Source: an uncultured Bacteroidota bacterium (GTDB taxonomy: Bacteria; Bacteroidota; Bacteroidia; Bacteroidales; P3). From it: a stretch of DNA of 64,000 nucleotides. The notes under the pieces are model-generated. The model was not told the DNA's origin. It saw only the letters and a list, made by a program, of their open reading frames with translations, and did no database searches. Both the position numbers and the translations under genes were made by a program. The DNA lies in contig CACXXO010000012.1 in assembly GCA_902771735.1 (NCBI GenBank), positions 1-64,000 on the forward strand. The letters are read 5' to 3'. Below, piece after piece: positions 17,298-24,915 of this stretch (position 1 is the first letter of the stretch; the number at the start of each line of letters is the position of its first letter).

Positions 17298-17328
17298 ATG
17301 ATATTATACATCTTAGAATCAAACAATT

Positions 17329-18174
17329 ATGACGAACATTGACAATCTGGACACCCTCATCAAAATGGCTCTGCGCGAGGACATCGGCGACGGCGACCAC
17401 TCCACTCTTGCCTGCATTCCCCCCACAGCCACCGGCACCGCCAAAATGGTGGCGAAACAGGACGGCATCCTCTGCGGCGCCGAGGTGGGTGAACGGGTTT
17501 TCTCTCTCGTCGACAGCAATCTGAAAGTCAACCTCTTGAAGCACGACGGCGAGGCCGTGGCCAAAGGCGACGTGGTGATGACCATCGAAGGGCCTTCGGG
17601 CTCCATCCTCACGGCCGAACGCACGGCCCTCAATTTCATGCAACGCCTCTCGGGCATCGCCACCGAGACCCACCGCATGGTGCAGATGCTCAGTGGACTG
17701 AAAACCAAACTCCTCGACACCCGCAAGACGACGCCCAACATGCGTCTTCTGGAAAAATATGCCGTGAAGTGCGGAGGCGGCACCAACCACCGCATCGGCC
17801 TCTACGACATGGTGATGCTCAAGGACAACCACATCGACTTTGCCGGCGGCATCGAGGCGGCCATCGACCGCACCCGCGACTACTTGAAAGCCAAAGGGAA
17901 AGATCTCAAGATCGAAATCGAGGTGCGCAACCTCGAAGAGTTGCAGCGCGTGATGAACCACGGCGGTGTGGACCGCATCATGCTCGACAATTTCGACACC
18001 GCGACACTGCGTGAAGCCGTGAAGCGTATCGATGGCAAATACGAAACCGAGGCCTCGGGCGGCATCACCGACGAGACCCTCCGCGCCTACGCCGAGACAG
18101 GCGTCGACTTCATCTCCGTAGGAGCACTGACCCACCACATTAAGAGCCTCGACCTCTCCCTCGTCAAGAAATGA
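17329..18174 (+). CDS. nadC: Nicotinate-nucleotide pyrophosphorylase (carboxylating) NadC
   Basis: The 281-residue enzyme makes nicotinate mononucleotide and CO2 from quinolinate and PRPP, the third step of de novo NAD synthesis. Recognisable blocks are ALREDIGDGDHST, ERTALNFMQRLSGIAT, LLDTRKTTPNMRLLEKYAVK, CGGGTNHRIGLYDMVMLKDN, IEIEVRNLEEL and EASGGITDETLRAYAETGVD. These include the RK.T and H..GL.D..L.KDNH residues that bind substrate. Length is normal. It has its own promoter. nadA and nadB are not nearby. Its stop overlaps the YihY ATG (ATGA). Confidence 0.96.
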   Translation: MTNIDNLDTLIKMALREDIGDGDHSTLACIPPTATGTAKMVAKQDGILCGAEVGERVFSLVDSNLKVNLLKHDGEAVAKGDVVMTIEGPSGSILTAERTALNFMQRLSGIATETHRMVQMLSGLKTKLLDTRKTTPNMRLLEKYAVKCGGGTNHRIGLYDMVMLKDNHIDFAGGIEAAIDRTRDYLKAKGKDLKIEIEVRNLEELQRVMNHGGVDRIMLDNFDTATLREAVKRIDGKYETEASGGITDETLRAYAETGVDFISVGALTHHIKSLDLSLVKK

Positions 18175-19298
18175 GCCAACTGAAGGTCTGGATACGAATG
18201 CTGCGCATGAAGGGCAGAAAGCTCGGGCGCCGTCTGCTCTACAAGCGGAAGTCGCGGCAGGTGCTATACTTCATGTACAACGTGCCGTTCCCTGGCGGCA
18301 AGGGTGTTCCCATCTACCACGTGCTCAGCTACTTCCTCGTCAGCTCGCTTGGCGGCGGCTCCATCCCGCAAAGAGCCAAAGGCTTGGCCTACTCGTTCCT
18401 CGCCGCCATGCCGCCACTGATGATTTTCTTCTTCTCGCTGGTGGCCTACTTCCCCGTCGACGGTGTGCAGGACGAGCTGCTCAACGGCATGGGCGGCATC
18501 GTGCCCGAAAAAATTCTCGGCCCGCTGACCAACACCGTCAACGACATCATGGGACATCGCCACTCGGCCCTGCTCTCCATCGGTTTCATCGGCTCCATCC
18601 TCCTGGCAGCCAACGGAATGAATGGATTCATCCTCTCGCTCAACTTCGCCAACCAAAGTCTGGAGAAACGTCCGTTCATCCAACGATTCCTCATCTGTTT
18701 GGCGTTGGTGTTCGTCATGTACCTCCTCGTTGTACTGGTCATCTGCCTGATTATCGGAAACAAACAGTTGCTCCATCTGCTCGTCAGCCAAGGTTGGCTC
18801 ATCGACAGTTCATGGGGCAAATTGCTCTTCAATACAGGCCGATGGGTGCTGCTCTCGCTGGCCATGCTGTTGGGCATCTCACTCATCTACTACTGGGCTC
18901 CGGCGAAAAAGCAGCGTGTGAGTTTCTTCTCGCCAGGGGCGATGCTTGCCACCGGCATGTTCTTCCTGCTGACGTGGGGTTTCGGTGTGTATATCAACAA
19001 CTTCAGCCGTTACAACCTGCTCTATGGGTCTATCGGGACAGTGCTGCTTCTGATGCTGTGGGTCTACTTCAGCTGCATCGTCCTGCTGGTAGGCTACGAA
19101 CTGAATATCAGCATCTACAATGGCACCCTGCGGGGCAAGAACCGCATCGCCAAGCGCGAACTGAAAGACAGAATACAAATTTTCAAAGATGATAATACAA
19201 AAGAATCACGGGAAGGTGGTGCCGACAGACAGCACCCCGAAGGAAACATTCAAGATGGTGGCCAAGACCATGGTCAACCTCGAGGAGGTGCTCGCTGA
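18171..19298 (+). CDS. YihY/BrkB family inner-membrane protein
   Basis: The 375-residue membrane protein has about six helices. Family marks are AKGLAYSFLAAMPPLMIFFF, the GSILLAANGMNGFILSLN region, IYYWAPAKKQRVSFFSPGAM and the final NNFSRYNLLYGSIGTVLLLMLW. The family was once called RNase BN in error; its function is unknown. It starts by ATGA overlap with nadC. The last ~36 residues are hydrophilic (KESREGGADRQHPEGN) and lie inside the next gene in another frame. That 110-base overlap is unusual and suggests loss of an earlier stop near 19190. Confidence 0.85.
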   Translation: MSQLKVWIRMLRMKGRKLGRRLLYKRKSRQVLYFMYNVPFPGGKGVPIYHVLSYFLVSSLGGGSIPQRAKGLAYSFLAAMPPLMIFFFSLVAYFPVDGVQDELLNGMGGIVPEKILGPLTNTVNDIMGHRHSALLSIGFIGSILLAANGMNGFILSLNFANQSLEKRPFIQRFLICLALVFVMYLLVVLVICLIIGNKQLLHLLVSQGWLIDSSWGKLLFNTGRWVLLSLAMLLGISLIYYWAPAKKQRVSFFSPGAMLATGMFFLLTWGFGVYINNFSRYNLLYGSIGTVLLLMLWVYFSCIVLLVGYELNISIYNGTLRGKNRIAKRELKDRIQIFKDDNTKESREGGADRQHPEGNIQDGGQDHGQPRGGAR

Positions 19299-20406
19299 AG
19301 AGTTGCGCCAACTAGGCGCCCTCAACGTCACGCCCATCACACGAGCCGTTGAGTTTGAAGGCGATATGCGTCTGCTCTACCGCGCCAACTATTGCTGCCG
19401 TACGGCACTGGCCATCCTGAAACCCTTCGCCGAGTTTGACGCCAACAACGAGCAAGAGCTCTACGACCAAGTGTACAAGATTCGCTGGGAGAAGATTCTC
19501 GACGTCGACTGCACCTTCATGATCGACTCCACCACCAGCGGCGAAATCTTCACCCACAGCTACTACGCCGCTCTGAAAACCAAGGACGCCATCGTCGACC
19601 GCTTCCGCCGCAACTTCGGCAAGCGTCCCTCCATCGACACCGAAGAGCCCGACTACAAGTTCAACCTGCATATCCGCGACAACCACGTCACCCTGCTGAT
19701 GAACGCCAGCGGCGACTCACTGCACAAACGCGGCTACCGCCAGGGCGTAGGCATCGCCCCCATCAACGAGGTGCTCGCCGCCGGCCTGTTGAAACTCGCT
19801 GGCTGGAAGTGCGACTGCAACTTCTACGACCCCATGTGCGGTTCCGGCACCATGCTCATCGAGGCCGCCATGATGGCCAACAACATCCCCGCACAGTACT
19901 ACCGAGGAAACCGTTTCGGCTTCATGAAATGGAAAGAATTCAACCTCGGCGAGTGGAAGAGCGTCAAGAACGAAGAAGACCGCAAGATTGGCGCCATCGA
20001 CTTCGAAGGCGAGATTTGGGGCAACGATATCGACGAAACCGTCATCCAACAGTGCGAGAAGAATCTCGAATACACCAAGTTGCACAAGGACGTCATGCTT
20101 CACATAGGCGACTTCGCCGACCAGGAGCCGCCCGAGGGCAAGACCCTCATCGTCACCAACCCGCCCTACGGCGAGCGCATCAAGGTCGAAGACCTCAACG
20201 CCATGTATGAGAAGTTGGGCGACACATTCAAGCAGAAGTATGGCGCCAATTGTGACGTATGGCTGATTACCAGCGACTTCGAGGCCATGAAGCACATCGG
20301 GCTCCATCCCTCTGCCAAGATTCCCGTGCAGAACGGTTCTCTCGACTGCCGCTTCCTCCACTTCGAACTCTACGACGGCAGCAAGAAAGCCAAGAATCAA
20401 GAATAA
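19189..20406 (+). CDS. THUMP-domain class I SAM-dependent RNA methyltransferase (RlmL N-terminal-like)
   Basis: The 405-residue protein has a THUMP RNA-binding domain (~65-155) and a methyltransferase domain. The latter carries the SAM motif DPMCGSGTMLIEAAMMANNI and the catalytic TNPPYGERI (NPPY, for N2-guanine methylation). It matches the RlmL/YcbY N-terminal half, which makes m2G2445 in 23S rRNA in E. coli; Bacteroidota usually have this half alone. The start at 19189 fits an extended N-terminus (MIIQKNHGKVV). Relatives begin nearer MVAKTMVNLEEVL (19255), so the true start may be there. Either way it overlaps the YihY frame. A repeat-rich 125-base gap follows. Confidence 0.88.
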   Translation: MIIQKNHGKVVPTDSTPKETFKMVAKTMVNLEEVLAEELRQLGALNVTPITRAVEFEGDMRLLYRANYCCRTALAILKPFAEFDANNEQELYDQVYKIRWEKILDVDCTFMIDSTTSGEIFTHSYYAALKTKDAIVDRFRRNFGKRPSIDTEEPDYKFNLHIRDNHVTLLMNASGDSLHKRGYRQGVGIAPINEVLAAGLLKLAGWKCDCNFYDPMCGSGTMLIEAAMMANNIPAQYYRGNRFGFMKWKEFNLGEWKSVKNEEDRKIGAIDFEGEIWGNDIDETVIQQCEKNLEYTKLHKDVMLHIGDFADQEPPEGKTLIVTNPPYGERIKVEDLNAMYEKLGDTFKQKYGANCDVWLITSDFEAMKHIGLHPSAKIPVQNGSLDCRFLHFELYDGSKKAKNQE

Positions 20407-20418
20407 TCTTATAAAAAA

Positions 20419-20523
20419 GGCGAATTTTACCAATTTAACGAATTTATGCTTGCGCAAGCACAATTCGAATAATTCGCCAGATATTGACCTGCGTAGCGAT
20501 TCGCCAAATTCGATAAATTCGCC
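20419..20523. repeat. AT-rich intergenic inverted-repeat element
   Basis: GGCGAATT (20419-20426) is mirrored by AATTCGCC at 20471-20478 and again at 20516-20523, with several AATTCG words between. The centre is the perfect 14-bp palindrome TGCTTGCGCAAGCA (20447-20460). It fills the gap between the methyltransferase and queG. There is no T run, so it is not a plain terminator. Confidence 0.75.
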
Positions 20524-20531
20524 GTTCAAAA

Positions 20532-21260
20532 ATGCTGTCCAGTACCGAGATTAAGCAGGCGGCATTGGCCGTGGGTTTCGACGACTGCGGCATTGCCCGC
20601 GCCGACGCCCTCACCGATGAGGAATACCCGCTACACGAATGGCTGCGTCGCGGTTGGCACGGCGACCTCGACTACATGGCTCGCAATGCCGACAAGCGCA
20701 TGGACCCTCGCCTGCTCGTCCCCGGCGCCAAGAGTGTCATCTGCTGCGTCAGCGCCTACCCCCCACCCTCTTCTGCCGGCGGCATCGCCGCCTACGCGCG
20801 CACACGCGAGTACCATACAGAAATCAAACAAATGCTCTTTGCCCTGAAAGAAAAACTGGGCATCGAAGGGAAATGCTGCTGCGACACCGTACCCATCAGC
20901 GACAAACACTGGGCCGCCCGCGCCGGCCTCGGCTGGATTGGACGCCACACTCTGCTCATCACTCCCCGCTGGGGCTCATGGGTCAATCTCGGCGAAATAG
21001 TCACCGTGGAAGAGTGTTCGGATTATTCGGAATTCTCAGATCATCCCGACTTCTGCTCAAAATGCGGCCGCTGCGTTGCAGCTTGTCCCAACCACGCCAT
21101 TGCTCCCGACGGCCCCTCCATGCTCAACGTCACCCGCTGCACAGCCTACTACACCACCCATCACCAGCGCGAGCTGCCGCCCGACATCGACAGCCACGGC
21201 TACACCCAGGGCTGCGACCTCTGCCAGCTTGCATGCCCCTTCAACCAAGTTAAGCCTTGA
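20532..21260 (+). CDS. queG: Epoxyqueuosine reductase QueG, short C-terminus
   Basis: The 242-residue enzyme carries out the last step of queuosine synthesis, reducing epoxyqueuosine in tRNA with cobalamin and two [4Fe-4S] clusters. Visible features are CDTVPISDKHWAARAGLGWI (catalytic-type Asp118), the cluster motif CSKCGRCVAACP (C175, C178, C181, C185), the second-cluster Cys203 and CDLCQLACP (C228, C231, C235). All cluster ligands are present. The protein stops five residues later, at FNQVKP. Other QueG proteins continue for 60 or more residues, so the C-terminal tRNA-contacting part is missing. The 3' end overlaps the convergent gene by 11 bases. Confidence 0.9.
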   Translation: MLSSTEIKQAALAVGFDDCGIARADALTDEEYPLHEWLRRGWHGDLDYMARNADKRMDPRLLVPGAKSVICCVSAYPPPSSAGGIAAYARTREYHTEIKQMLFALKEKLGIEGKCCCDTVPISDKHWAARAGLGWIGRHTLLITPRWGSWVNLGEIVTVEECSDYSEFSDHPDFCSKCGRCVAACPNHAIAPDGPSMLNVTRCTAYYTTHHQRELPPDIDSHGYTQGCDLCQLACPFNQVKP

Positions 21261-21573
21261 GCCAATCAAAAGCCTTCGCTTTCCATGTAATCTTTGCTTG
21301 ATTCTCAAGCCTATATGCCGAACGCTCGAAAGGTATCTCGCGGTAGGCGCGGTCGAGATTGCGGAATCGCAAAAGATTGACTATCCAGAACAAAAAATAA
21401 AGCACATAGAACGGCGCCACCAGCAGCACCGCCTGCTGCCACAGATGTATCGTCTCATGGCGGATCTCACGCTCTGTCAAAGGCTGTCCATTAAAAAAGA
21501 TGAACGGGAACAATGTGATGGCGTGGAACTTCCGTGCAGGGAAACATTTGGTATGTATCGTCATCGGGCGCAT
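21250..21573 (-). CDS. Small membrane-anchored HExxH protein
   Basis: The ~107-residue protein starts MRPMTIHTKCFPARKFHAIT (a start at 21564 is also possible). It contains HETIHLWQQ, a zinc-peptidase-like HExxH, right before a hydrophobic stretch (VAPFYVLYFLFWIVNLLRF). The end has ERSAYRLENQ, where a glutamate could be the third zinc ligand. Similar short proteins are frequent and uncharacterised in Bacteroidota, so a protease role is plausible but unproven. The ATG is two bases after the exonuclease stop, which implies cotranscription. The 3' end overlaps queG. Confidence 0.75.
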   Translation of the reverse strand: MRPMTIHTKCFPARKFHAITLFPFIFFNGQPLTEREIRHETIHLWQQAVLLVAPFYVLYFLFWIVNLLRFRNLDRAYREIPFERSAYRLENQAKITWKAKAFDWLKA

Positions 21574-21575
21574 GG

Positions 21576-22067
21576 TCAGAGCAGTTTTATGGCTATCCTG
21601 GCCGCGGCTTCGGCGTCGGCCAGGGCATGGTGGTGGTTCTCCAAGCAATAGCCGCAGGCTTCGCTGACGGTGTGAAGCTGGTGGTTGGGAAGATGCTTCA
21701 GCTTGCGGCGCGAGGCCCGCAGCGTGTCATAGAACACATAGTCGGGCCAGTCCATCCGGTAGACCTGCATCACCGCCCGCAGGCAGCCCTCGTCGAACAT
21801 CGCGTTGTGTGCCACCAGAGGCAGTCCTTCGATGCGTGGTGCTATTTTCTCCCACACCCGTGGGAACACCTCGGCGTTGTCGGTGTCCTCCGGCCCGAGG
21901 CCGTGCACCCGCTGGCAGAACCAGGCATAGTAGTTCGGCTCCGGCTGTATGAGGCTGTAGAACGTGTCCACCACCTCGCCGCCGCGCACCACCACCACAC
22001 CCACGCTGCACACGCTACTCCGGCATCCGTTGGCCGTCTCGAAATCTATCGCCGCAAAGTCTTTCAT
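21576..22067 (-). CDS. DnaQ-like 3'-5' exonuclease (DEDDh)
   Basis: The 163-residue exonuclease domain shows FAAIDFETANG (Exo I, D and E), LVAHNAMFDEGCLRAV (Exo II, with Asp) and NHHHALADAEAAARI (Exo III, His and Asp). All DEDDh residues that bind two metal ions are present. There is no second domain such as BRCT, so this is a stand-alone DNA or RNA trimming nuclease rather than polymerase epsilon itself. It overlaps the WYL regulator stop by 4 bases, and the HExxH gene follows 2 bases later. Confidence 0.9.
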   Translation of the reverse strand: MKDFAAIDFETANGCRSSVCSVGVVVVRGGEVVDTFYSLIQPEPNYYAWFCQRVHGLGPEDTDNAEVFPRVWEKIAPRIEGLPLVAHNAMFDEGCLRAVMQVYRMDWPDYVFYDTLRASRRKLKHLPNHQLHTVSEACGYCLENHHHALADAEAAARIAIKLL

Positions 22068-22954
22068 TTGTATCTCTTTAGCATTGCCGTTATTTCCGTC
22101 TTCATCTCCTCGCGGAGGCTTTCGGGTTTCAGCACTTCGACGGTGCTGCCGAAAGAGAGAAGTTTTTGCTTGAAGTCGAAGGTTGGGCGCACACGCAAGG
22201 AAAAGATAGAATAATCGACGGTACGCTTCAGTTCGTGTTGACTGCTGTGCAAGAGCAACGAACGCAGGTAGTTGGCCTGATAGGCGTCGACCTTCAGTCG
22301 TATGGACTCTATGGGCGTATCATCCACAATGATGCCGTATACACCTTCGAACATCTTCTTCAGGTCGAACTTCGGGTCGCGTTTGTAGGACTCATCCTGC
22401 AGCTCCACCTTTGTCATGCGGTCGAGGGCGAAGATACGGTATTCGCCGTCGCGACGAGCGATGAGGTACCAGCGGCGTTCGAACATCTTGAGGGCATAGG
22501 GCTGCACGCCGCTGTAGCTGTAGGGTGACTCGCTCCAGTAGGGTTGATATGTGAAGTTCAGCGTGCGCTGCCCTTTCAATGCTTCCAGCAGCAAAGGCAG
22601 CATCCTGCTGTCGGTGGGTTCCACCAAGACATATTGCGCCGCCTCGCGGCTGTCGGCGACGGCGTTGTTCACCGCTATGGAGTCCATCATCCACTGGCGG
22701 AAGTACTCCCTGCCGCCGTCGTCGGCCAGACGGTAGCGGTACTGCCCGCCATCCACGTAGCACTCAATCTCGATGCCGAAAAGGTCCATAATCTCGATGC
22801 GGTGACGGTGGAAGGAGCGCCGTGCGAAAGCGCCCTCCTCATGCAACTCCTCCGTAGCGTTCCATCGGTCGCCGATCTGCTCAAGCGTCAGGCCCTTGTC
22901 GCCCGCCCGCATCAGCGTCCCCACCAACCAGGTATATTTCTTCAGTACGTTCAT
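22064..22954 (-). CDS. WYL-domain transcriptional regulator
   Basis: The 296-residue protein has an N-terminal winged helix (KKYTWLVGTLMRAGDKGLTL, EQIGDRWN) and a central WYL domain (ALKMFERRWYLIARRDGEYR, IFALDRMTKVEL). A C-terminal WCX-like region contains RLKVDAYQANYLRSLLLHSS. WYL domains sense nucleic acid or nucleotide ligands and are often tied to DNA damage or phage defence. The start codon overlaps the end of the decayed RhuM-Fic gene (ATGA), so it may once have been part of a defence-type operon; the DnaQ-like gene follows with a 4-base overlap. Confidence 0.9.
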   Translation of the reverse strand: MNVLKKYTWLVGTLMRAGDKGLTLEQIGDRWNATEELHEEGAFARRSFHRHRIEIMDLFGIEIECYVDGGQYRYRLADDGGREYFRQWMMDSIAVNNAVADSREAAQYVLVEPTDSRMLPLLLEALKGQRTLNFTYQPYWSESPYSYSGVQPYALKMFERRWYLIARRDGEYRIFALDRMTKVELQDESYKRDPKFDLKKMFEGVYGIIVDDTPIESIRLKVDAYQANYLRSLLLHSSQHELKRTVDYSIFSLRVRPTFDFKQKLLSFGSTVEVLKPESLREEMKTEITAMLKRYK

Positions 22955-23433
22955 ATGTTGTTCTTGTTAATAAGGTTCACCACCACTTTCACCATCACAT
23001 CCTTCTCTTCTGGGCGGCTTTCGGCAATCATCAGCGTGAGAGCCACAAGGGTGTTGTCGGCCCTTAATCAAATACTCCTTCAACACCTTATTGGCCCAAA
23101 TGAGGAACTGCGTACCACGCTGACTTTTCACTCGGTAGCCGACGGAGATAATGACATCGAGGTTGTACAGCGTCAACATCTGGGTCTGTTCTTTCCCTCT
23201 AATTGCTCCATGCTGAGTGGTATGTGCAAATTTGCACATATCACTTTTTTTTCCAATTCACCCTCTTTAAAAACATTGTTTATATGCCTGCCAATCACCG
23301 CTCTGTCCTTCTGGAACAATTCTGCCATCTGTGCCTGCGACAGCCAGACAGTATCCTTGTCCATTTTTACCTCCAGATTGGTCGCACCATCTGCGGTCTG
23401 ATAGATGATTATCTTGTCGTTTATGTTATCCAT
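22951..23433 (-). pseudogene. RhuM-Fic/DOC fusion gene remnant (frameshift plus internal deletion)
   Basis: The first part reads like the virulence RhuM family (IIIYQTADGATNLEVKMDKD, TVWLSQAQMAELFQ, GRHINNVFKEGELEKK). Near 23225-23235 one base is missing in the AAATTTGCAC stretch. The sequence then continues in another frame: FAHTTQHGAIRGKEQTQ, LYNLDVIISVGYRVKSQRGT, KVLKEYLIKG. At about 23061 it jumps, in a third frame, to ADNTLVALTLMIAES and DVMVKVVVNLINKN, which I recognise as the end of RhuM proteins fused to a Fic/DOC domain. Roughly 200 residues, including the Fic core, are gone. The remnant's stop overlaps the WYL start. Confidence 0.75.
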
Positions 23434-23460
23434 ATTATTAACAACGCCATTTATGCCATT

Positions 23461-23880
23461 TTATTGCACAAGCACCTCCTTTAGTTTGCTCCATTGGGCT
23501 ATTTCCTTTTCGCAATTTTCACGATTGAAATAGTATGCCATCTCCTCAATTGTCAGGTCAAGAAGAAAGTCCGCTTCCGCTGGCCCTATCCCAAATATCG
23601 AGCGTAATCTTTTGCTTGCATGTTTCTCCGAGGGTGATTTTTGTACCGTGCTGACCACCTCCTCTATATTGTAGTTTATCTGTTCAAATACCGCCAGCTT
23701 GGCGTGCTTCTCGAACATCTCGTCGAGTATCCATTTCCGCGTGCCCAGATGGTCGTCGATCACTTCTTCGGTTGCTTTGTCCCAATAGCTCGTAAAAGGT
23801 TTGGCAATACGCAGGATGAAATCCTCGCAGTCCTGCAGCCGCTTGCGCAGCTGGTCGATGTTGTCTTTCTCTTTTTGCAT
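23461..23880 (-). CDS. Unknown small cytoplasmic protein
   Basis: The 139-residue protein is not recognised. It has no signal peptide or membrane segment. It is charged and mostly helical: a first helix (DNIDQLRKRLQDCEDFILRI), a central region and a C-terminal half with LRSIFGIGPAEADFLLDLTI followed by a helix. That last segment vaguely recalls the tower or coiled-coil region of GyrA/ParC, but similarity is too weak for a call. It lies 27 bases before the decayed RhuM-Fic gene on the same strand and may belong to the same former module. Confidence 0.6.
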   Translation of the reverse strand: MQKEKDNIDQLRKRLQDCEDFILRIAKPFTSYWDKATEEVIDDHLGTRKWILDEMFEKHAKLAVFEQINYNIEEVVSTVQKSPSEKHASKRLRSIFGIGPAEADFLLDLTIEEMAYYFNRENCEKEIAQWSKLKEVLVQ

Positions 23881-23971
23881 ATCTTAGCGTCTTTTTTCAG
23901 CTGCAAAAACACGAAATAGGTGTGCCGAATTGTGACACTGGTATAACAAAAACCATTTTATAGGTTTCCGC

Positions 23972-23988
23972 GACTGACAAAACGGCAG
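23972..23988. promoter_or_regulatory. Candidate operator motif, copy 1
   Basis: GACTGACAAAACGGCAG differs by one base from the motif at 24829-24845 upstream of htpG. It is a rough dyad (CTGnC...GnCAG) about 90 bases upstream of the unknown gene at 23880. No regulator is identified. Confidence 0.35.
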
Positions 23989-24039
23989 CGAGGACTCTCC
24001 TATCTGCAATTGTCGGGGAGATACGCGAGGGAGAAAGGA

Positions 24040-24080
24040 AAGGGTGCCAGTAGCGACTCTGGCACCCTTGGGGAATCCCC
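24040..24080 (-). terminator. Possible terminator after the lipoprotein gene
   Basis: An 11-bp perfect stem (24040-24050 with 24059-24069) sits about 60 bases after the lipoprotein stop on the minus strand. A smaller GGGGAATCCCC hairpin (24070-24080) is next to it. Only a C/T-rich tract follows, not a pure T run, so the call is tentative. The 251-base gap 23881-24131 otherwise holds only operator-like motif copy 1. Confidence 0.4.
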
Positions 24081-24131
24081 TTTGGGTTGGGTGAGCCCGA
24101 TGGGGCGATGGGGGTTAATGGGCAGATCGGG

Positions 24132-24542
24132 TTATTGTTTTGTCAGGGAGTAGGTGACGCCTTTGAATTTGAGGGTCATCGTCGTTCCGCTGATTGTGAA
24201 CGAGATGTTGACAGGATTATAATTATCATCTCTCAAAGACAATGTACCCTTACCTTCTGAATAGTCGTATGTTCCCAACAACACATCGCTTTGCATAATG
24301 CCGGTACTCATATCGACATAGGTCAGGTCCGCGAGTTTGGGACCATTGAATTCAACCCGGACAGAAATCACTCCGGAAACGCTGTTGGGGTCTTCGGCCC
24401 TCCACATCCATTCTGTGTCTGCTACCGTTTCGGGGGCATCAGAGGCTGTTTTGTTGTCATCGTCCTTGCTGCAGGACGCAAAGGAGAACATTGTGGCTGC
24501 CACGAAGAGCAGCAGGGTCAGTTTTTTGATTTGTTTTACCAT
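24132..24542 (-). CDS. Small lipoprotein of unknown function (lipocalin-like pattern)
   Basis: The 136-residue protein has a lipoprotein signal with lipobox FASC (Cys at about residue 24), then KDDDNKT and VADTEWMWR. The mature domain is beta-rich and ends in GTTMTLKFKGVTYSLTKQ. The opening T-x-W pattern and the length match other lipocalin-like lipoproteins in this window (10237, 26808 and 45420). The role is unknown; it is probably anchored in the outer membrane or facing the periplasm. It stands alone, divergent from htpG. Confidence 0.75.
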   Translation of the reverse strand: MVKQIKKLTLLLFVAATMFSFASCSKDDDNKTASDAPETVADTEWMWRAEDPNSVSGVISVRVEFNGPKLADLTYVDMSTGIMQSDVLLGTYDYSEGKGTLSLRDDNYNPVNISFTISGTTMTLKFKGVTYSLTKQ

Positions 24543-24752
24543 TTTTTTAAGTTGTTTGTTATTAAATGTTTTTTCTCGGGCCTTCTCCGCATTGCGGATT
24601 TCGCCCTTCCTACATACTATTATAACAGACCTTTTTCCAAATCTCTACAAAGGGGTATTTTTTTTAACATTTTTTTTCAAAAATGTCACCTCTTTGCTTG
24701 AAAAACACCTCCAGACAGGATAGATTCCAGAAGCCACGAAATCAATACCTTC

Positions 24753-24829
24753 TCCCTACCAACGCCCTACCAACTCCTACCGCGGTAGGAGTTGGTAGGG
24801 CGTTGGTAAGGGGTTGGCAGGGCGTTGGG
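24753..24829. repeat. Intergenic palindromic repeat, copy 3 (52-bp perfect palindrome)
   Basis: Bases 24757-24808 form a perfect palindrome centred on CCGCGG, with variable unit GTAGGGCGTTG. Two more GTTG-ending units continue to the right. It lies in the 373-base gap 24543-24915 between a lipoprotein and htpG. The rest of the gap is T/A-rich (24640-24690), plus operator-like motif copy 2. Confidence 0.95.
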
Positions 24830-24845
24830 ACTGACAAAATGGCAG
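24829..24845. promoter_or_regulatory. Candidate htpG operator motif, copy 2
   Basis: GACTGACAAAATGGCAG, extended by TC, makes an imperfect dyad (GACTG...CAGTC) starting 87 bases upstream of the htpG ATG and touching the repeat array. I infer a stress-control site from the position; no factor is known from the sequence. Confidence 0.4.
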
Positions 24846-24915
24846 TCGGGTACTTGTGGCATGATTGTTGTTTAATGTCCATTGTTGAATCGAAAAAAAA
24901 TAAAAAACAGATATC

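Noticed and set aside
23461..23880. GyrA/ParC fragment reading of the unknown gene
   Set aside because: Only a short LRSIFGIGPAEADFLLDL stretch is reminiscent; length, start and the rest of the protein do not fit.
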